DNA from: Bosea sp. 685
Lineage (GTDB): Bacteria > Pseudomonadota > Alphaproteobacteria > Rhizobiales > Beijerinckiaceae
DNA: 64,000 nt
NCBI RefSeq assembly: GCF_031884435.1
Contig: NZ_CP134779.1
Location: 4,526,001 to 4,590,000, forward strand
Reading direction: 5' to 3'
Shown: one piece after another, positions 24,359 through 33,252 of the stretch
How positions within the stretch are numbered: the first letter of the stretch is position 1
Layout of the letters: each line of letters opens with the position of its first letter
The notes under the pieces: model-generated
What the model saw: only the letters and a program-made list of their open reading frames with translations
What the model was told of the DNA's origin: nothing
Databases searched by the model: none
Translations under genes and position numbers: made by a program

Positions 24359-24744
24359 GCCATCCCGCCATGCTCGCCAAGATCCATATCGCCAAGAAGG
24401 AACTCGCGCTCCAGGACGCCGAGTATCGGGCGCTGCTTAAGCGCGTCGCTCGGGTCGAGAGCGCCAAGGATTTGAGCGACAAAGCTGCCGCCGCCGTCAT
24501 CGCCGAATTCAAGCGGCTTGGCTGGCAGCCGAAAGAGTCGACGCGTCCACCGGCCGAGCGCGCCGAAATCCGCATGATCTACGCCTTATGGGGCGCGCTG
24601 CATTCCGGCCCGCTCGATCCCAAGGCCCTGCGGACCTGGACAAAGACCCGCTTCACCGTCTCGGCGCCGGAGTTCCTGAAGCCCGCCCAGGCGCGCGAGG
24701 CGATCGAGCAGCTCAAGGCCTGGCAGAAGCGGGTGCGGGGATGA
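24355..24744 (+). CDS. gemA: GemA-like regulatory protein (Mu gp16, DUF1018)
   Basis: A 129-residue protein of the GemA/Mor-operon family: KIHIAKKELALQDAEYRALLKRV at 10-32, IAEFKRLGW at about 50, and LWGALHSGPLDPKALRTWTKTRF near 80. In Mu, GemA affects host gene expression and DNA topology late in early transcription. The genes on both sides overlap it. Confidence 0.88.
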   Translation: MSHPAMLAKIHIAKKELALQDAEYRALLKRVARVESAKDLSDKAAAAVIAEFKRLGWQPKESTRPPAERAEIRMIYALWGALHSGPLDPKALRTWTKTRFTVSAPEFLKPAQAREAIEQLKAWQKRVRG

Positions 24745-24977
24745 TCAAGGTTTCAGACCACGCCCTGGTGCGGTTCCTGGAGCGCTCCGGCGCCATGCAG
24801 TTCAACACCCTGCGGGCCTCGATCGCCGCGTCGCTGGAGCGCGCTGCGGCTGCGGCCGAGCTGCTCGGATCGACGAACTGCGTCATCGTTGCGGACGGCC
24901 TGAAATACGTCATTGAGGACGGCATCCTGGTCACAGTGCTCGACCAGGACATGCGCGTGCGCCGGAGGCGGCGATGA
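24741..24977 (+). CDS. Hypothetical small phage protein
   Basis: Seventy-eight residues starting MIKVSDHALVRFLERSGAM, then a strand-rich end LGSTNCVIVADGLKYVIEDGILVTVLDQDM and an arginine-rich tail. The pattern SDHALVRFLER near the N-terminus recurs in short phage proteins, some of them RelE-like in fold; I do not assign a function. It lies between gemA and mor, overlapping both. Confidence 0.6.
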   Translation: MIKVSDHALVRFLERSGAMQFNTLRASIAASLERAAAAAELLGSTNCVIVADGLKYVIEDGILVTVLDQDMRVRRRRR

Positions 24978-25345
24978 CGCATCTGCCGCCGCCGACTGAC
25001 GATATCGCCGGGCTCGTCGAGGCGATCGGCGCCGAGGCCGCGCTCCGGCTGTTCGAGCAGCGCGGCGGCACAAGGCTCTATGTCGCGAGCCCAGAGAAGG
25101 GCGACGCAATCGTCGAGATGCTGGGGCTTGACGCAGCCACCCGTCTGCATGCGAAATATGGGCGCGGCGACATGCGCGTCCCGCTTGCCCGCTCCTGGCG
25201 GGTGCTGTGCTACATCGCCATAGGGCTCTCCGGCCCGAAGGCGGCCCTGAAGGCCGGGTGCACAGAGAAGAACGTGGCGGCGATCCTGAAGCGCCACGGC
25301 CGGCCCGCCATCCAACAGCTCGACCTCTTCGCCAGATCGGCCTAA
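24974..25345 (+). CDS. Mor-like transcription activator
   Basis: A 123-residue protein with the Mor/C layout: DDIAGLVEAIGAEAALRLFEQRGGTRLYVAS at 9-39 (dimerisation part) and a C-terminal helix-turn-helix, GLSGPKAALKAGCTEKNVAAILKRHG at about 83-108. In Mu, Mor turns on the middle promoter and C the late promoters. Only one such gene is seen here, so it may do both jobs. It is the last gene before the lysis block and is followed at once by a hairpin. Confidence 0.8.
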   Translation: MTHLPPPTDDIAGLVEAIGAEAALRLFEQRGGTRLYVASPEKGDAIVEMLGLDAATRLHAKYGRGDMRVPLARSWRVLCYIAIGLSGPKAALKAGCTEKNVAAILKRHGRPAIQQLDLFARSA

Positions 25346-25364
25346 CGCCCCCTCTGAGGGGCGT
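25345..25364 (+). repeat. Repeated hairpin, copy 1 (before lysis genes)
   Basis: ACGCCCC-N6-GGGGCGT, perfect 7-bp stem with a six-base loop, beginning at the last base of the mor stop codon. There is no T-run. Copies 2 and 3 are at 33197-33218 and 46171-46190. The 83 bases from here to the endolysin hold no gene and are the position of Plys in Mu. Confidence 0.7.
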
Positions 25365-25447
25365 GCCGCGTCGCGATCCCAGCGCGCATCTTCGGCGGGA
25401 ATTCCGGGATCGGACGATCCGGAAGCTTATCCCAGCCGGAGGCCCGC

Positions 25448-25996
25448 ATGCTCCCCGCCCGCTTCGCTTTTCTCGCCTCGCTTACGCCGCCTGTCTGGCT
25501 CGCGCGGGCAATCGCGGAACTTGGCGTCTCCGAGGTCTCCGGGCCGAAGTCCAACGCGCGCATCCTCGACTATCGCAAGCTCGGCAAGACCCCGCTCGGT
25601 GGTGATGATGGCGCGGTGCCGTGGTGCGCCATCTTCGTCAACGCCATGCTGGAGAAGGCCGGGGTGCCCGGCTCGGCCAGCGCCATGGCGCGCTCCTATG
25701 TAAAGCATCCCGGCTTCACCAAGCTCGTCGCGCCGATGCTCGGCTGCATCGCGGTCAAATCCTCCAATCGTGGCGCAGCCTCCGGCCATGTCGGGTTTTA
25801 TGTCGGCGAGGATGCCACCTCGATCCAGCTGCTCGGCGGCAATCAGAACGACCAGGTCAATTTCAGCGCGTTCCGTAAGGGCGAGTTCGTCGGCTTCTAC
25901 TGGCCAAAGGGCCAGCCTTCACCGGCCGCACCCTATGACCGACCGGTCATCCTCGGCGGCGCTCCTACCAAGGTCGCGGCGGTCCGGGAGGCCTGA
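25448..25996 (+). CDS. Endolysin-like protein, TIGR02594/CHAP-type
   Basis: A 182-residue cysteine amidohydrolase-like protein: Cys60 in VPWCAIFVNAMLEKAG, His114 in SGHVGFYVGE and Asn132 in LLGGNQNDQVNFSAF form the expected Cys-His-Asn set. This family serves as phage endolysin. A weakly hydrophobic N-terminus (residues 1-20) might be a signal anchor. It is the first gene after the mor hairpin, heading the lysis block. Confidence 0.85.
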   Translation: MLPARFAFLASLTPPVWLARAIAELGVSEVSGPKSNARILDYRKLGKTPLGGDDGAVPWCAIFVNAMLEKAGVPGSASAMARSYVKHPGFTKLVAPMLGCIAVKSSNRGAASGHVGFYVGEDATSIQLLGGNQNDQVNFSAFRKGEFVGFYWPKGQPSPAAPYDRPVILGGAPTKVAAVREA

Positions 25997-26001
25997 TCGT
26001 C

Positions 26002-26382
26002 ATGGGCGAGGCGAAGCGCCGGCAGGCGGCCGGGCACATCCCCGGTCATATCGATCGGCCCCGGCACGGAGCAGGGGCCTGGGTCTATTGGGCCTGGCTT
26101 GCGATCTTCGTCGCTGTCGCGGCGCTTTCGGCCTGGCTGTCTCCGGCTCGCGCGGCATCGGGCGTAGCGCCGACCTGGGTGATTGCGGTCACGCTTGATT
26201 GGTGGGTTCTCCCGCTCATCGTGACCGGTATCGCGTTCCTCTGGCATGTCTGGATGCACGTTGGTGAAGGCAGCGCGTCTGGATATTCCGGGATTGGCCA
26301 TGCCTTCGGACAGTTGCTCACGCTGTCCGCCGCAACGGTTGTGTCGCTATTTGCCTGGCTGGGATGGGCCGTCTTGCGATGA
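26002..26382 (+). CDS. Holin-like membrane protein
   Basis: One hundred and twenty-six residues with three hydrophobic segments (about 27-47, 55-77 and 100-123) and a charged N-terminus MGEAKRRQ. Location just after the endolysin suggests a holin or antiholin. Its stop overlaps the next start (ATGA). Confidence 0.65.
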   Translation: MGEAKRRQAAGHIPGHIDRPRHGAGAWVYWAWLAIFVAVAALSAWLSPARAASGVAPTWVIAVTLDWWVLPLIVTGIAFLWHVWMHVGEGSASGYSGIGHAFGQLLTLSAATVVSLFAWLGWAVLR

Positions 26383-26639
26383 CCGATCTGATCAAGCCGA
26401 AGCGAAGCTTTAGCCGCATCACAGTGATCGGCACCCTGGTGCCGGCCTGGCTCGCGATCGGCTGGTCGATCTGGCACAGCGTCGCGATGGCGCAGGTCGT
26501 GGTGCCGCTCATGGTCGTACTGATCGCCTCGGTGATCGGCGTCTATCAGGGCGTGGGCCATTTCGATCTTCGCAGCCAGCTCAGCGCGGGCGCCAGGCCG
26601 CCCCGCGCGCCGCGTGCGGCCAAGGCGGAGGCAGGTTGA
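26379..26639 (+). CDS. Small membrane protein of the lysis block (holin candidate)
   Basis: Eighty-six residues from ATG 26379 with two membrane segments (about 17-36 and 40-60) and a basic tail SQLSAGARPPRAPRAAKAEAG, the usual make-up of a class II holin. It overlaps its neighbours on both sides. Which of the two membrane proteins is the true holin cannot be told from sequence. Confidence 0.65.
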   Translation: MTDLIKPKRSFSRITVIGTLVPAWLAIGWSIWHSVAMAQVVVPLMVVLIASVIGVYQGVGHFDLRSQLSAGARPPRAPRAAKAEAG

Positions 26640-27025
26640 TGCTGACGACGCTGCTGGCAAAGACCGGGCTGGGCAAGACGGCGATCGCCGCCCTGGCGGG
26701 GGCCGCGCTGCTCGCACTCGCGACCCTTGGCGCCTGGGGCGTGATGCACGCGATCGGCGCCATGGTCAGCGAAGCGGCGGCGACCGCCAGGGCCGAGCGT
26801 GACGCCCATTGGCGCGCCGAGATCGCCGCCTCGAACGTCGCGGTCCAGGCCGCGCGAGCCGAGCAGGCTCTGCGCGTTGCCCAAGCCGAGGCTGTCGCCG
26901 GCGAGCAGACGGCAAAGCTTCAAACCGAGTTGACCGAACTGGAGAAGGCGAATGCGGCCCTGGCTGGTGGCGATCGTTGCGGGGTTGGGCGCGATCGCGT
27001 CCGCCTGCTCAACGGCGCCCGTTGA
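26639..27025 (+). CDS. Inner-membrane spanin (Rz-like)
   Basis: One hundred and twenty-eight residues from ATG 26639: a membrane anchor at about 14-40 and a long helical periplasmic part (AAATARAERDAHWRAEIAASNVAVQAARAEQALRVAQAEAVAGEQ). This is the usual shape of an i-spanin. It links with the nested lipoprotein encoded from 26952 to fuse the inner and outer membranes at lysis. Confidence 0.8.
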   Translation: MLTTLLAKTGLGKTAIAALAGAALLALATLGAWGVMHAIGAMVSEAAATARAERDAHWRAEIAASNVAVQAARAEQALRVAQAEAVAGEQTAKLQTELTELEKANAALAGGDRCGVGRDRVRLLNGAR

Positions 27026-27227
27026 ACCGACCGTGAAGACGGAATTCGTCAGGCCCGCCGTGCCCGCCTCGGCGCGGAAGGTCTGCGCCGACCCTGTCGC
27101 GATTCCCGATCGCGACATCTCGGCGGAGGAGACCACCAATCTGTGGGGACGTGACCGCACGTCGCTGCGCAGCTGCGAGATCCGGCGGGCCGCCGCCGTC
27201 TCGGCGATCGACGGAGCGATGCCTTGA
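26952..27227 (+). CDS. Outer-membrane lipoprotein spanin (Rz1-like), overlapping Rz
   Basis: Ninety-one residues with a lipoprotein signal, MRPWLVAIVAGLGAIASAC, lipobox ending at Cys19, then a proline-rich start STAPVEP. Its first 74 bases lie inside the Rz-like gene in another frame, the classic overlapped Rz/Rz1 arrangement. At 72 residues the mature protein is longer than lambda Rz1. Confidence 0.85.
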   Translation: MRPWLVAIVAGLGAIASACSTAPVEPTVKTEFVRPAVPASARKVCADPVAIPDRDISAEETTNLWGRDRTSLRSCEIRRAAAVSAIDGAMP

Positions 27228-27583
27228 ACGACGTGATGAACTTTCTGCAGCAATACGGCACCGTGCTCGTGCTGATCAGCCAGGCCGCGATCGTCGCGAT
27301 CGGCTCGAAGTTCGTCACGCGCACCGACCATGAGCGGGCGATCTCGTCTCTCGACGGCAAGTTCGTCCGTGCCGTCGAGAAGATCGACAAGGTCGAGGAC
27401 CGGGTAGCCGCGCTCGAAAGCGAGTTCCGGCACCTGCCGGACCGGGGGTCGGTCCACACCATCCAGCTCGCCTTGGAGAGCGTGAAAGGCGAACTGAAGG
27501 CGATGGGCGAGCAGCTCAAGCCGGTCGCGGCGATCTCCGACCGGCTGCAGGAATTCCTCCTCGAACAGGCGAAATCCCGATGA
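27224..27583 (+). CDS. DUF2730 family protein (Mu gp25-like)
   Basis: One hundred and nineteen residues: an N-terminal membrane segment (about 9-28) and a coiled coil (KFVRAVEKIDKVEDRVAALESEFRHLP, later SVKGELKAMGEQLKPVAAISDRLQEFLL). DUF2730 genes lie between lysis and terminase genes in Mu-like phages. The probable start is TTG 27224, overlapping the Rz1 stop; ATG 27236 is an alternative. Confidence 0.8.
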   Translation: MNDVMNFLQQYGTVLVLISQAAIVAIGSKFVTRTDHERAISSLDGKFVRAVEKIDKVEDRVAALESEFRHLPDRGSVHTIQLALESVKGELKAMGEQLKPVAAISDRLQEFLLEQAKSR

Positions 27584-27876
27584 GCATGGACCGTCTCATC
27601 CGCGAGGAAGGCCGGCTGATCATCCTGCGCGGCCTGGAGGAGCAATCGGATGGGCGGCTCAACTCCGAGCTGCTGCGCCAGGTGCTCGAATCCTACGGCA
27701 TCACCAAGTCGCGCGACTGGGTTCATGACGAGCTGAACTTCCTGAAGGAGATGGGCGCGATCGGCGTCATCGTCGCCGGCACTGTCCGCGTCGCGACGCT
27801 GACCGCCAAGGGCAGCGACCATGTTCACCGCCGCATCGTCATAGAGGGCGTGAAGCGTCCGAGCCGGGAGGCCTGA
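27580..27876 (+). CDS. Mu gp26-like winged-helix protein
   Basis: Ninety-eight residues: RLIILRGLEEQSDGRLNSELLRQVLESYGITKSRDWVHDELNFLKEMGAIGVI is a winged-helix fold, ending in VATLTAKGSDHVHRR. Homologues occupy the gp26 place in Mu-like phages. The function is unknown. Confidence 0.78.
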   Translation: MSMDRLIREEGRLIILRGLEEQSDGRLNSELLRQVLESYGITKSRDWVHDELNFLKEMGAIGVIVAGTVRVATLTAKGSDHVHRRIVIEGVKRPSREA

Positions 27877-27878
27877 CC

Positions 27879-28442
27879 ATGGCGCGCCCGAGCGGCCGGC
27901 TCTCCTCGATCGACCTCGTACCCGATCTCGCCCAGGACGATATCGTCTGGGCGATCGGCGAGCTGAACCAGCGCCAGCGCACCCAGGCCGACATCCTGTT
28001 CGAGCTGAACGATCGCCTGGGCACCAAGGGCGTCGAGCCGATCTCGTCGTCGGCCTTCAATCGCAAGGCGCTGAAGCTGCGCGCCGCGCAGATCCGGCTC
28101 GCCGAGGCGCGCCACATCTTCACCGGCATCGCCGACCAGTTCACGCCGGAGAAGGTTGACGAGAATTCGATCGTGCTCGGCGAGTTTATCAAGATGCTCG
28201 TCTTCGAGCTGGCCCAGGCCGATGCGCAGTCGACGAAGGGGGCCATGGAGCTAGCCCGCGCCTTCCATGACACGATCAAGGGACAGGCGATGTCGAGCGC
28301 CCGCCGCTCCAAACTGGACGAGGACTACAAGCAGAAGACCGCCGGCGCGCTCGCCGCCGTCGCCAAGAAGGCCGGCCTGTCGAAGGAGCGCGTCGCCGAG
28401 CTGCGTGACGAGTTCCTCAACCTGGCGGAGAAGCGCTCGTGA
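27879..28442 (+). CDS. Terminase small subunit-like, DUF3486 (Mu gp27)
   Basis: A 187-residue protein. SSIDLVPDLAQDDIVWAIGELNQRQRTQADILFELNDRLGTKGVEPISSSAFNRKALKLR is the DUF3486 signature; the N-terminal part reads as a helix-turn-helix. It is expected to bind the phage left end and start headful packaging with the large subunit. Its stop overlaps the GTG of the large subunit. Confidence 0.85.
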   Translation: MARPSGRLSSIDLVPDLAQDDIVWAIGELNQRQRTQADILFELNDRLGTKGVEPISSSAFNRKALKLRAAQIRLAEARHIFTGIADQFTPEKVDENSIVLGEFIKMLVFELAQADAQSTKGAMELARAFHDTIKGQAMSSARRSKLDEDYKQKTAGALAAVAKKAGLSKERVAELRDEFLNLAEKRS

Positions 28443-30124
28443 GCGCCCTGCCGCAGGAGGATTTCAAGGTCGGCCGCGCCATCACGGCGGAGGAGTGGAA
28501 GGCGCTCCGCGAGGAATCGCTCTACGGCCTGCCCGAGGCCCTGCGCGAGCTGCCGCGCTCCGAGATCCTGCTCGGCTACCAGAAGCGCTCGATCCGCGCC
28601 CGCCTGTCGCACGAGGTCACCTTCATCGAGAAAAGCCGCCGCACCGGCCTGACCTGGGCCTTCGCCTCGGATGCTGTCCTGGTCTCGGCCGCCGATCATT
28701 CCGCCGGCGGGATGGACACCTTCTACATCGGCTACAACCTCGAAATGGCGCGCGAGTTCATCGACGTCTGCGCCATGTGGGCCAAGCTCTTCGCCAAGGC
28801 CGCGGTCGAAAGCGGCGAGTACCTGTTCGAGGATCTCGACCCGGCAACAGGCGAGACCCGCCAGGTCAAGGCCTTCCGCATCCGCTTCTCCTCCGGCTTC
28901 GAGATCGTCGCGCTGCCGTCGCGCCCGCGATCGCTGCGCGGCAAGCAGGGCTATGTCATCATCGACGAGGCCGCCTTCCATGACGATCTCGCCGAGCTGC
29001 TGAAAGCAGCCATGGCGCTCCTCATCTGGGGCGGGATGGTCGTGGTGATCTCGACCCATGACGGCGAGGCCAACACCTTCAACCAGTACGTCAAGGACAT
29101 CCGCGCCGGCGTCTTCGACTACGGCATCGTCCGGATCGATTTCGACGAGGCGCTGCGCGAAGGGCTCTATCAGCGCATCTGCCAACGCAAGGGCGAGGAC
29201 TGGACGGCCGAGGGCGAGGCGGAGTGGCGTTCCAAGATCATCGCCCATTACGGCCAGGGCGCCGACGAGGAGCTGTTCTGCATCCCCTCCGAGGGCTCGG
29301 GCGTCTGGCTGCTGCCAGCCGTCATTGAAGCCAATATGAAGGCCGAGACAAAGGTCTTGCGCTGGGAGATGCCGAGCGCCTTCGCCGCCTGGCCCGCCCG
29401 GCTGCGCCGCGAGGCCGCGCAGGCCTGGCTCGATCAGCATGTCGTCCCGCAGCTGCACCGCATCCTGCCGGACAAGCCCAGCTTCCTCGGCGAGGATTTC
29501 GGGCGCATCTCGGACCTCAGCGTGATCTGGCCAGTGCAGCTCGCCCAGGGCATGCATCGGCACACGCCGTTCGTCATAGAGCTGCGCAACATCCCCTTCG
29601 ACGAGCAGGAGTTCATCCTGTGGTGGGTGATCGACCATTTGCCGCGCTTCGGCGCCGGCGCGCTCGATGCCGGCGGCAACGGCGCCGCGCTCGCCGAGCG
29701 CACTGCCCAGCGCTACGGCATGGAGCGGATCGCGCAGATCAAGTTCACCGTCGATTGGTATCGCGCGAATATGCCGCTGCTGAAGCAGACGCTGGAGGCG
29801 CTCGGCATGGACGTCCCGAAGGACGTCGATGTCGGCAACGATCTGCGCATCGTCAGGATGATCGACGGCATCGCCCGGCTGCCACGCGTTCGCAATGCGG
29901 AGAAGGGTGAAGGCGCCGCCGATGGCAAAAAGAAGACCCGCCACGGCGACGCGGCCATCGCGGCGGTGCTGGCGCATTTCGCCTCGCTGATGCCGGTGGT
30001 GAGCTTCGCCTATCAGGCGGTCACCGGTGGGGCGCCGGGCCTCGGCGTGACCGGCGCCGGCGGCAGTCCGTTCGCCGATCACTCGATCGGTTCAATGACC
30101 CCCTCTCTGAGAGGACGCCTCTGA
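28439..30124 (+). CDS. Terminase large subunit (Mu gp28-like)
   Basis: A 561-residue packaging ATPase/nuclease. The Walker A-like loop is IEKSRRTGLTW (63-73) and Walker B is YVIIDEAAF with Asp176 and Glu177. The C-terminal RNase H-like nuclease begins near GEDFGRISDLSVIW. It packages DNA by the headful mechanism from a cut in host DNA beside the prophage. GTG start overlapping the previous stop. Confidence 0.92.
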   Translation: MSALPQEDFKVGRAITAEEWKALREESLYGLPEALRELPRSEILLGYQKRSIRARLSHEVTFIEKSRRTGLTWAFASDAVLVSAADHSAGGMDTFYIGYNLEMAREFIDVCAMWAKLFAKAAVESGEYLFEDLDPATGETRQVKAFRIRFSSGFEIVALPSRPRSLRGKQGYVIIDEAAFHDDLAELLKAAMALLIWGGMVVVISTHDGEANTFNQYVKDIRAGVFDYGIVRIDFDEALREGLYQRICQRKGEDWTAEGEAEWRSKIIAHYGQGADEELFCIPSEGSGVWLLPAVIEANMKAETKVLRWEMPSAFAAWPARLRREAAQAWLDQHVVPQLHRILPDKPSFLGEDFGRISDLSVIWPVQLAQGMHRHTPFVIELRNIPFDEQEFILWWVIDHLPRFGAGALDAGGNGAALAERTAQRYGMERIAQIKFTVDWYRANMPLLKQTLEALGMDVPKDVDVGNDLRIVRMIDGIARLPRVRNAEKGEGAADGKKKTRHGDAAIAAVLAHFASLMPVVSFAYQAVTGGAPGLGVTGAGGSPFADHSIGSMTPSLRGRL

Positions 30125-31740
30125 TGCCGCGCCTGTCGAAAACCCTCGGCCCCGATGGCGAGCGCGTCGATATGGATCTCCTCTTTGGCGAGCCGGAGGC
30201 GGCGCCGCAGCTCTACGGATATCGGCAGGCGACCTCGACCCAGCATGTCGACGGGCTCACTCCCTGGCGGCTTGCGGCGATCCACCGCGCCGCCGCCGGC
30301 GGCGAGCCGCAGGCCTGGCTTGAGCTTGCCGAGGATATCGAGGAGCGCGATCCGCATTACCTTTCCGTCCTCGGCACCCGGCGGCGTTCCGTCACGCAAT
30401 TGCCCGCTACTGTCGAGGCGGCAAGCGACGCGGCCGATCATGTCGCGCATGCCGAGTTCATACGCGCCTGGCTGAAAGAGGGCGTTCTCGACGACTGCCT
30501 GTTCGACGTGCTCGACGCGATCGGCAAGGGCTTCTCGGTGATGGAAATCGAATGGTCGAGCACTCCCAGCATGATCGTGCCGGCCGCGATCCTCTATCGG
30601 CCGCAGCGCTGGTTTACTTTCGATCGGATCGACGGCGAGACGCCGCTCCTGCGCGAGGGCGCGACCGGTCAACCGCTCTCGCCGCACAAGTTCCTGGTTC
30701 ACCGCCACAAGGCCAAGAGCGGCTTGACCATCCGATCGGGGCTGGCGCGTGTCGCGTCCTGGTCATGGATGATGAAGGCCTTCACGGCGAAGGACTGGGC
30801 GATCTACGCCCAGAACTACGGCATGCCCGTGCGTGTCGGGCGGTACGACCAGATGGCGACCGATGCCGACAAGGCGATCCTATGGCACGCCGTCGCCAAT
30901 ATCGCCGGCGATTGCGCCGCGATCCTGCCGAAGGGCATGGAGATCGAGTTCGTCGGACTGAAGGACACGGCTAAGGGCTCCGGCGGGGAACTCTACCAGA
31001 ATCGCTGCGACTGGCTCGATCGCCAGGTCTCCAAGCTCGTGCTGGGGCAGACCACGACGACCGATGCCGTCAGCGGCGGCCATGCCGTCGCCAAGGAGCA
31101 TCGTCTCGTCCAGGAGGATATCGAGCGCTCCGACGCGCGCATGCTCTCGACGACGATCAAACGTCAGCTGATCCGCCAGATCATCGCCTTTAATTTCGGG
31201 CCGCAGGCGGCCTATCCGAACTTCCACATTGGGCGGCCTGATGAGGTTCCGCTCAATGATGTCGTCAACGCGATTGAGAAACTCGGGCCGCTCGGGCTCA
31301 CGGTCGAGGTCAGCGAGGTCCGCGACCGGCTCGGCTTTTCCGATCCCGCGAAGGCCAAGGGCGGAAATGCCGGCGATGCCGAGGTTATCGGCGGGCGGGT
31401 GCCAACGCCGACGCCGCCCGCCAAGCCGGCGCCGCTCGACCTGACGCGCCATCTGGTCTCGCGCCATGCCAGCTCTCCCGAACCCGAGTTGGTCGACGCC
31501 CTGACGGAACAGGTTGCGCTCGATGCCGCCGGGGCCATGGCAGGGATGACCGACGAGATCCGCGCGGCCTTCGATGCCGCCAGCGACCTGAATGATCTTG
31601 CCCATCGGCTCTCGCAGATGAGCCTGGATCCGAAGGCCCTGGCCGAGGTCATGGGGCGCGGCCTGGCGCTCGCCCATCTCACCGGCCGGGCGGCCCTCCT
31701 CGAGGAAATCGGCGGACCCCGTGGCGGCCAGCGCAGCTAG
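30124..31740 (+). CDS. Portal protein, DUF935 family (Mu gp29)
   Basis: A 538-residue portal protein. Signatures include EEDIEERDPHYLSVLGTRRRSVTQLP-like (about 70-100), LHKFLVHRHKAKSGLTIRSGLARVASW and KDWAIYAQNYGMPVRVGRYD. It forms the dodecameric ring through which DNA enters the head. The start overlaps the terminase stop (TGATG). Confidence 0.9.
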   Translation: MPRLSKTLGPDGERVDMDLLFGEPEAAPQLYGYRQATSTQHVDGLTPWRLAAIHRAAAGGEPQAWLELAEDIEERDPHYLSVLGTRRRSVTQLPATVEAASDAADHVAHAEFIRAWLKEGVLDDCLFDVLDAIGKGFSVMEIEWSSTPSMIVPAAILYRPQRWFTFDRIDGETPLLREGATGQPLSPHKFLVHRHKAKSGLTIRSGLARVASWSWMMKAFTAKDWAIYAQNYGMPVRVGRYDQMATDADKAILWHAVANIAGDCAAILPKGMEIEFVGLKDTAKGSGGELYQNRCDWLDRQVSKLVLGQTTTTDAVSGGHAVAKEHRLVQEDIERSDARMLSTTIKRQLIRQIIAFNFGPQAAYPNFHIGRPDEVPLNDVVNAIEKLGPLGLTVEVSEVRDRLGFSDPAKAKGGNAGDAEVIGGRVPTPTPPAKPAPLDLTRHLVSRHASSPEPELVDALTEQVALDAAGAMAGMTDEIRAAFDAASDLNDLAHRLSQMSLDPKALAEVMGRGLALAHLTGRAALLEEIGGPRGGQRS

Positions 31741-31884
31741 CAACCTGGGCTTCACGCTTAACGCGCTCGTTCAAATGGTTTTGAAACGCCTGGGCGGCCG
31801 TCTCGGAATTTTCCGGGGCACAGCCGCACTCGGCGCTCGCGGGCCTGTACGGCCTTCCGTGAGGCTCGGGATCGGAGCGGCGCC
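31741..31884. other. 144-base gap between portal and head morphogenesis genes
   Basis: Non-coding by appearance, and unusual in an operon where neighbours overlap. It has an imperfect inverted repeat around 31770 (TTCAAATGGTTTTGAA). No start/stop pattern supports a small gene. The start of the next gene is GTG 31885 with GGAG 7 bases ahead. Confidence 0.5.
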
Positions 31885-32613
31885 GTGACCGACTACAGCT
31901 CCACGACCCAGGCCTTTGATCTGCCGTTCGACGAGGCGATCGACTACCTGCGCCAGAAGGTCAACGCAACATCTGAGACCTGGACCGATCTCTGGCAGAG
32001 GGCGAACGCCAAGGGCTTCACCGTCGCCGGTGCGACCACGGACGCGCTCGTCGACGATTTCCGCCGCGAGGTCGAGCGTGCGCTCCAGGAGGGCACGACG
32101 CTCGACGAGTTCCGCAAGGGCTTCGATCGCATCGTCGAGAAGCATGGCTGGCAGCATACCGGCCGGCCGGGTTGGCGCTCCCGTGTCATCTACGAGACCA
32201 ATCTGTCGATGGCCTATTCGGCCGGCCGCTACGCCCAGCAGACCGAGCCCGAGACGCTCGCCGCTTTCCCGTACTGGCAATACGTCCATTCCGGCGCCAA
32301 GCATCCGCGCAAGCAGCATCTCGCCTGGAACGGCATGGTGCTCCTGGCAACCGATCCGTTCTGGGAATGGGCCTATCCGCCCAATGGCTGGGGCTGCGGC
32401 TGCAGGGTGCGGCCGATCTCGGACCGCACCCTGCGCATCCAGGGCCGGGGCAGTCTCGATGTCGCGCCGCCGCGCATTCCGACCACGATCGTCAACAAGC
32501 GCACCGGCGAGGTGCTGCATGGCAGCCAGGGGGTCGATCCCGGCTTCGACTACAATCCAGGCATGGTCTGGCGCGACGCGAAGCCCTCCGCCGTGCCCGG
32601 CCTGACGGATTGA
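31885..32613 (+). CDS. Head morphogenesis protein, SPP1 gp7/Mu gp30 family
   Basis: A 242-residue minor head protein. The core SRVIYETNLSMAYSAGRYAQ (about 95-115) and the closing FWEWAYPPNGWGCGCRVRPIS (about 158-178) are typical of the Mu F/SPP1 gp7 family. It is shorter than Mu's own gene F product. It probably enters the head with the DNA. Confidence 0.87.
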   Translation: MTDYSSTTQAFDLPFDEAIDYLRQKVNATSETWTDLWQRANAKGFTVAGATTDALVDDFRREVERALQEGTTLDEFRKGFDRIVEKHGWQHTGRPGWRSRVIYETNLSMAYSAGRYAQQTEPETLAAFPYWQYVHSGAKHPRKQHLAWNGMVLLATDPFWEWAYPPNGWGCGCRVRPISDRTLRIQGRGSLDVAPPRIPTTIVNKRTGEVLHGSQGVDPGFDYNPGMVWRDAKPSAVPGLTD

Positions 32614-32620
32614 AGTTCCA

Positions 32621-33160
32621 ATGACCGGCGTCGTCCTGAACACCCGCATGGACATCTCCGAGGCCCAGGCCGGCTTTGCCCGGCTCGGCGCGGTGATGGC
32701 GGACACCAGGCCGGTGATGCGCGCGATCGGGACGGGCCTCGTCACCTCGACGCAGGATCGCTTCGACGCCGGTCATGATCCCGACGGCGCCGCCTGGAAG
32801 CCGCTGAACCCGGTCTACGCGGCCGGCAAACGCGGCCCCGGCATCCTGCGCGAGCGCGGCATGCGCGGCGGCCTGCAGGGCTCGATCACCTATCGCGCCG
32901 GCAGTTCGGAGGTGCAGGTCGGCACCAACAAGATCTATGGCGCGATCCAGCACTTCGGCGGCACCATTCTGCCGAAGGGCGGCGGGCGCCTGGTCTTCAA
33001 AATGGGCAACCGCGTGGTCCACGCCCGCTCGGTCACTTTGCCGCCGCGCCCTTATCTCGGGATCAGCAGCTCGGACCAGGTTATGATCCTGGATGTTGTC
33101 GAAGGCGCTCTTGCCCGCGCGGTCACTTCCGGGTCATCATCGGTGACGCGTCGGCGCTAG
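32621..33160 (+). CDS. Virion morphogenesis protein (Mu gpG-like tail completion)
   Basis: A 179-residue protein: PVMRAIGTGLVTSTQDRFDAGHDPDGAAWKPLNP (about 31-64), then SITYRAGSSEVQVGTNKIYGAIQHFGG, the phage virion morphogenesis (gpG) pattern; the end PRPYLGISSSDQ is the usual closing motif. It joins head and tail. Confidence 0.88.
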   Translation: MTGVVLNTRMDISEAQAGFARLGAVMADTRPVMRAIGTGLVTSTQDRFDAGHDPDGAAWKPLNPVYAAGKRGPGILRERGMRGGLQGSITYRAGSSEVQVGTNKIYGAIQHFGGTILPKGGGRLVFKMGNRVVHARSVTLPPRPYLGISSSDQVMILDVVEGALARAVTSGSSSVTRRR

Positions 33161-33196
33161 CCCGCGTTCTTTCCAGCCAGATCCGTCGCATTGGCT

Positions 33197-33218
33197 CACG
33201 CCCCCTGGCAGGGGCGTG
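33197..33218 (+). repeat. Repeated hairpin, copy 2 (before protease gene)
   Basis: CACGCCCC-N6-GGGGCGTG, perfect 8-bp stem with a six-base loop, 36 bases after the gpG stop and 34 bases before the protease start. It is followed by GCC, as in the other two copies. Mu has its late promoter PI at the equivalent point. Confidence 0.7.
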
Positions 33219-33252
33219 CCCGACGCCTCGCTGACCCGCCAGATTGGCGGGG